A stretch of DNA of 16,094 nucleotides from an uncultured beta proteobacterium (GTDB taxonomy: Bacteria > Pseudomonadota > Gammaproteobacteria > Burkholderiales > Burkholderiaceae_C), in contig CAIYNH010000148.1 of the NCBI GenBank assembly GCA_903927495.1, forward strand, positions 1 to 16,094, read 5' to 3'. Below, piece by piece: positions 14,695 to 16,094 of this stretch. The position numbers and the translations under genes are program-made. Every line of letters begins with the position of its first letter. The first letter of the stretch is position 1. The notes below the pieces were generated by a model that was not told the DNA's origin, ran no database searches, and saw only the letters and a list, made by a program, of their open reading frames with translations.

Positions 14695-14696
14695 CT

Positions 14697-15908
14697 CTAC
14701 AGGGGGCGGTTGAGGGAGATCTGTAAAGTGCGGTCTTTGAACTCAAATAGCGCAAGGTTGCTCCACCTGCGCCCAATGTGCAGAGCGCTGCTCACGTTCC
14801 AGCCGGCGTGGCTGCCCCAGTCTTTTTGCACGCCCAATTCGGCGAACACCAGTCTGCGGGTAGCGCCGTTTTCAAGCAGGGCGCTGTAGCCGCCAAAATC
14901 GCGCTGGGCCGAGAACTGAGTTAACAAAGAGAGCGTTGGAGTTAGTGCGTACTCTCTCGCAAACCCTGACCGTATAAAGCCTGGAACGCCTGAATCGGCT
15001 TTTTCAAGCTCGCCATAAAGCAGGGTTTGCGCGCTGTTGCTGCTGTTGCTGTGCAAATGCTCTACCCGCAGTGTGTAGCCCTGGCGATCAAGCTCGGGCT
15101 CTTTGAAGGCCTGCGCGGTCAGGCGCCACGCGCCGTGGGACCAGGCCAGCCCGGCGCTGTGGCGGGTGTTGCCGTCCACAGAGCGCAGCGTGGAGGCAAA
15201 GCCTTGCACTTTTTCGTCGCCCATGGTGCCGTAGCAAAAAAGCAACAATTTATTACTGGAATTTCTTTCAGACGAGCCCCAGCGCTGGTCGTACACCTCA
15301 AAACCACACAAATTGGGGGCCATGTAGCTCAGGCTGCTCACCAGCATGGGGGCGGCGCCGATGTTCTGGTTTACTGGCAAGTCCGTGATGCCTTCAGGCA
15401 GTGTGAGACTCAGGCTGTTGATGTCGGCGCGTGCATAAGGGTTGCTGGAGTAGCCCAATGAGACGCGGGCCAGAATGACGGCTTGTGCGCCAGCAGGTGT
15501 GGCTTGCGCGCTGGAAGGCATGGATTGCCGCGCTTCGCTCGCAATGACAGCCTTAGGCGGCCCCTGTTTTAGCTGCGCCAGCAGGCTCACCAGACGCTGG
15601 CGATGCGCTGGTGGCGTGCGGGGGTCGTCAATGAGGCTCTCGATGAAGCCGCTGGCTGTTTCGAGCTTGCCGCGCTGGGCCAGCAGGAGTGCGAGTTGAA
15701 TACGCGCTTCAGCGTGCTCGGGGTTGAACATCAGCACGCGCTCAAAATGCAGTTCTGCCTCAGACCAGGCCTGCTGGTTCAGGGCGGTTTGCGCGCTTTG
15801 GTAGGCCTTGTCTGCCTCAAGCTCGGCGCTGGCGCTGTCTGCCGCTGCGGCCCCGCACAAAAGCAGGCCCGCCAGAAGACTGGCCCCGGTGACCGCTGAG
15901 CGCGTCAT
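14697..15908 (-). CDS. Outer-membrane protein with TPR domain and beta-barrel (SLAM/DUF560-like)
   Basis: From ATG 15908 this is a 403-aa protein. Residues 1-23 are a signal peptide (basic MTR, hydrophobic LLAGLLLCGAAAA). Residues about 32-110 contain TPR-like helices (AYQSAQTALNQQAWSEAELH, FNPEHAEARIQLALLLAQRG). Residues about 143-403 alternate polar/hydrophobic as expected of an outer-membrane barrel, starting ARVSLGYSSNPYARAD and ending with a short strand (TLQISLNRPL). Surface-lipoprotein assembly modifier proteins have this TPR-plus-barrel plan, but a plain porin-like protein is possible. I chose this start over one 46 codons upstream because the signal peptide begins here and the ATG overlaps the upstream stop (ATGA, 15905-15908). 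Residues 121-131 come from a palindromic repeat element. Confidence 0.72.
   Translation of the reverse strand: MTRSAVTGASLLAGLLLCGAAAADSASAELEADKAYQSAQTALNQQAWSEAELHFERVLMFNPEHAEARIQLALLLAQRGKLETASGFIESLIDDPRTPPAHRQRLVSLLAQLKQGPPKAVIASEARQSMPSSAQATPAGAQAVILARVSLGYSSNPYARADINSLSLTLPEGITDLPVNQNIGAAPMLVSSLSYMAPNLCGFEVYDQRWGSSERNSSNKLLLFCYGTMGDEKVQGFASTLRSVDGNTRHSAGLAWSHGAWRLTAQAFKEPELDRQGYTLRVEHLHSNSSNSAQTLLYGELEKADSGVPGFIRSGFAREYALTPTLSLLTQFSAQRDFGGYSALLENGATRRLVFAELGVQKDWGSHAGWNVSSALHIGRRWSNLALFEFKDRTLQISLNRPL
15521..15549. repeat. Palindromic repeat inserted in a coding sequence
   Basis: TGGATTGCCGCGCTTCGCTC, then GCAATGACA, is the common proteobacterial GTCATTGCGAGCGAAGCGCG / GCAATCCA element. 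On the minus strand it is translated in frame as VIASEARQSMP within the linker of the barrel protein. Confidence 0.85.
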
Positions 15909-16094
15909 CCGAGTTCGGTCCGGTACAGGGACTTGGGTTGCGCCTGATCTGGCAGCAAAAACTGCCCGATCAAAACGAGCTTTTGCCGGGGTTGCGACTG
16001 CGCCACTTGCGGGCCTATGAGCAGCGGTGCGGCGAGCTCGTCGCAAAAGGGCAGCATGGCCAGTACAACGTCGGCTACCGGCCCCAGCAAGAGC
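15905..16094 (-). CDS. Partial gene, unidentified C-terminus
   Basis: An open frame enters from the right edge and ends at TGA 15905-15907, overlapping the barrel-protein ATG by four bases. About 62 residues are visible, including VADVVLAMLPFCDELAAPLL, GPQVAQSQPRQKLVLIGQF and the ending PKSLYRTELG. The composition is protein-like and the stop/start overlap argues for a real, co-translated gene. I do not recognise the family. The start and most of the protein lie outside the window. Confidence 0.6.
   Translation of the reverse strand, partial: LLLGPVADVVLAMLPFCDELAAPLLIGPQVAQSQPRQKLVLIGQFLLPDQAQPKSLYRTELG

Noticed and set aside
15905..16046. Upstream start (46 extra codons) for the barrel protein
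   Set aside because: The extension is Arg/Ala-rich, overlaps the end of the upstream gene, and would bury the signal peptide. The ATG at 15908 is better placed.

Overview
The window reads like a betaproteobacterial chromosome, probably Burkholderiales (Comamonadaceae-like). This rests on moderately high GC, a giant S-layer-like RTX protein with an N-terminal domain of a type I associate with that group, and abundant short palindromic repeats of the GTCATGCCGGA / GATCCGGCATCC and GTCATTGCG / CGCAATCCA kinds. The taxonomic call is inference.

Left part (1-2820) is a mosaic of repeats and small toxin-antitoxin (TA) cassettes. A composite repeat occurs at the left edge in two adjacent copies (1-81 and 88-216) and again at 1231-1402. 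Between these copies lies a BrnT/BrnA-like TA pair (973 to 423, minus strand). To the right is a ParD/ParE pair (2107 to 1473, minus strand). Then come a truncated glycosyltransferase-like start (2329 to 2229), a 19-bp tandem array (2374-2493), and a broken second brnTA locus on the plus strand (2512-2818). The two intact TA pairs have recognisable promoters with overlapping inverted repeats.

Middle part (2807-6726, minus strand) is a compact set of four genes in transcription order: a 511-aa methyltransferase with a regulatory domain, two small class I SAM-dependent methyltransferases, and a trypsin-like protease with a Calx-beta domain. The first three genes are contiguous or overlapping and the protease follows after 15 nt. 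The protease has neither a signal peptide nor a recognisable secretion signal, and its 3' end coincides with the broken brnA, so it may be truncated.

Right part (7099-16094, minus strand) holds a 2480-aa RTX/S-layer-like surface protein. It has an N-terminal domain of about 170 aa, an alanine-rich region of about 600 aa with degenerate repeats of about 125 aa, and a long region with several RTX calcium-binding blocks. A strong rho-independent terminator follows it. Upstream are a signal-peptide/TPR/beta-barrel outer-membrane protein, carrying a palindromic repeat translated in frame in its linker, and the 3' end of an unidentified gene coupled to it by an ATGA overlap.

Working model: the right half is a cell-surface locus (surface-layer protein, outer-membrane barrel, modifying methyltransferases, protease). 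Its downstream edge has been eroded and rearranged by repeat elements and TA cassettes. The most interesting idea is that the large methyltransferase, which resembles the architecture of rickettsial surface-protein lysine methyltransferases, modifies the adjacent giant RTX protein. No type I transporter genes are in the window.
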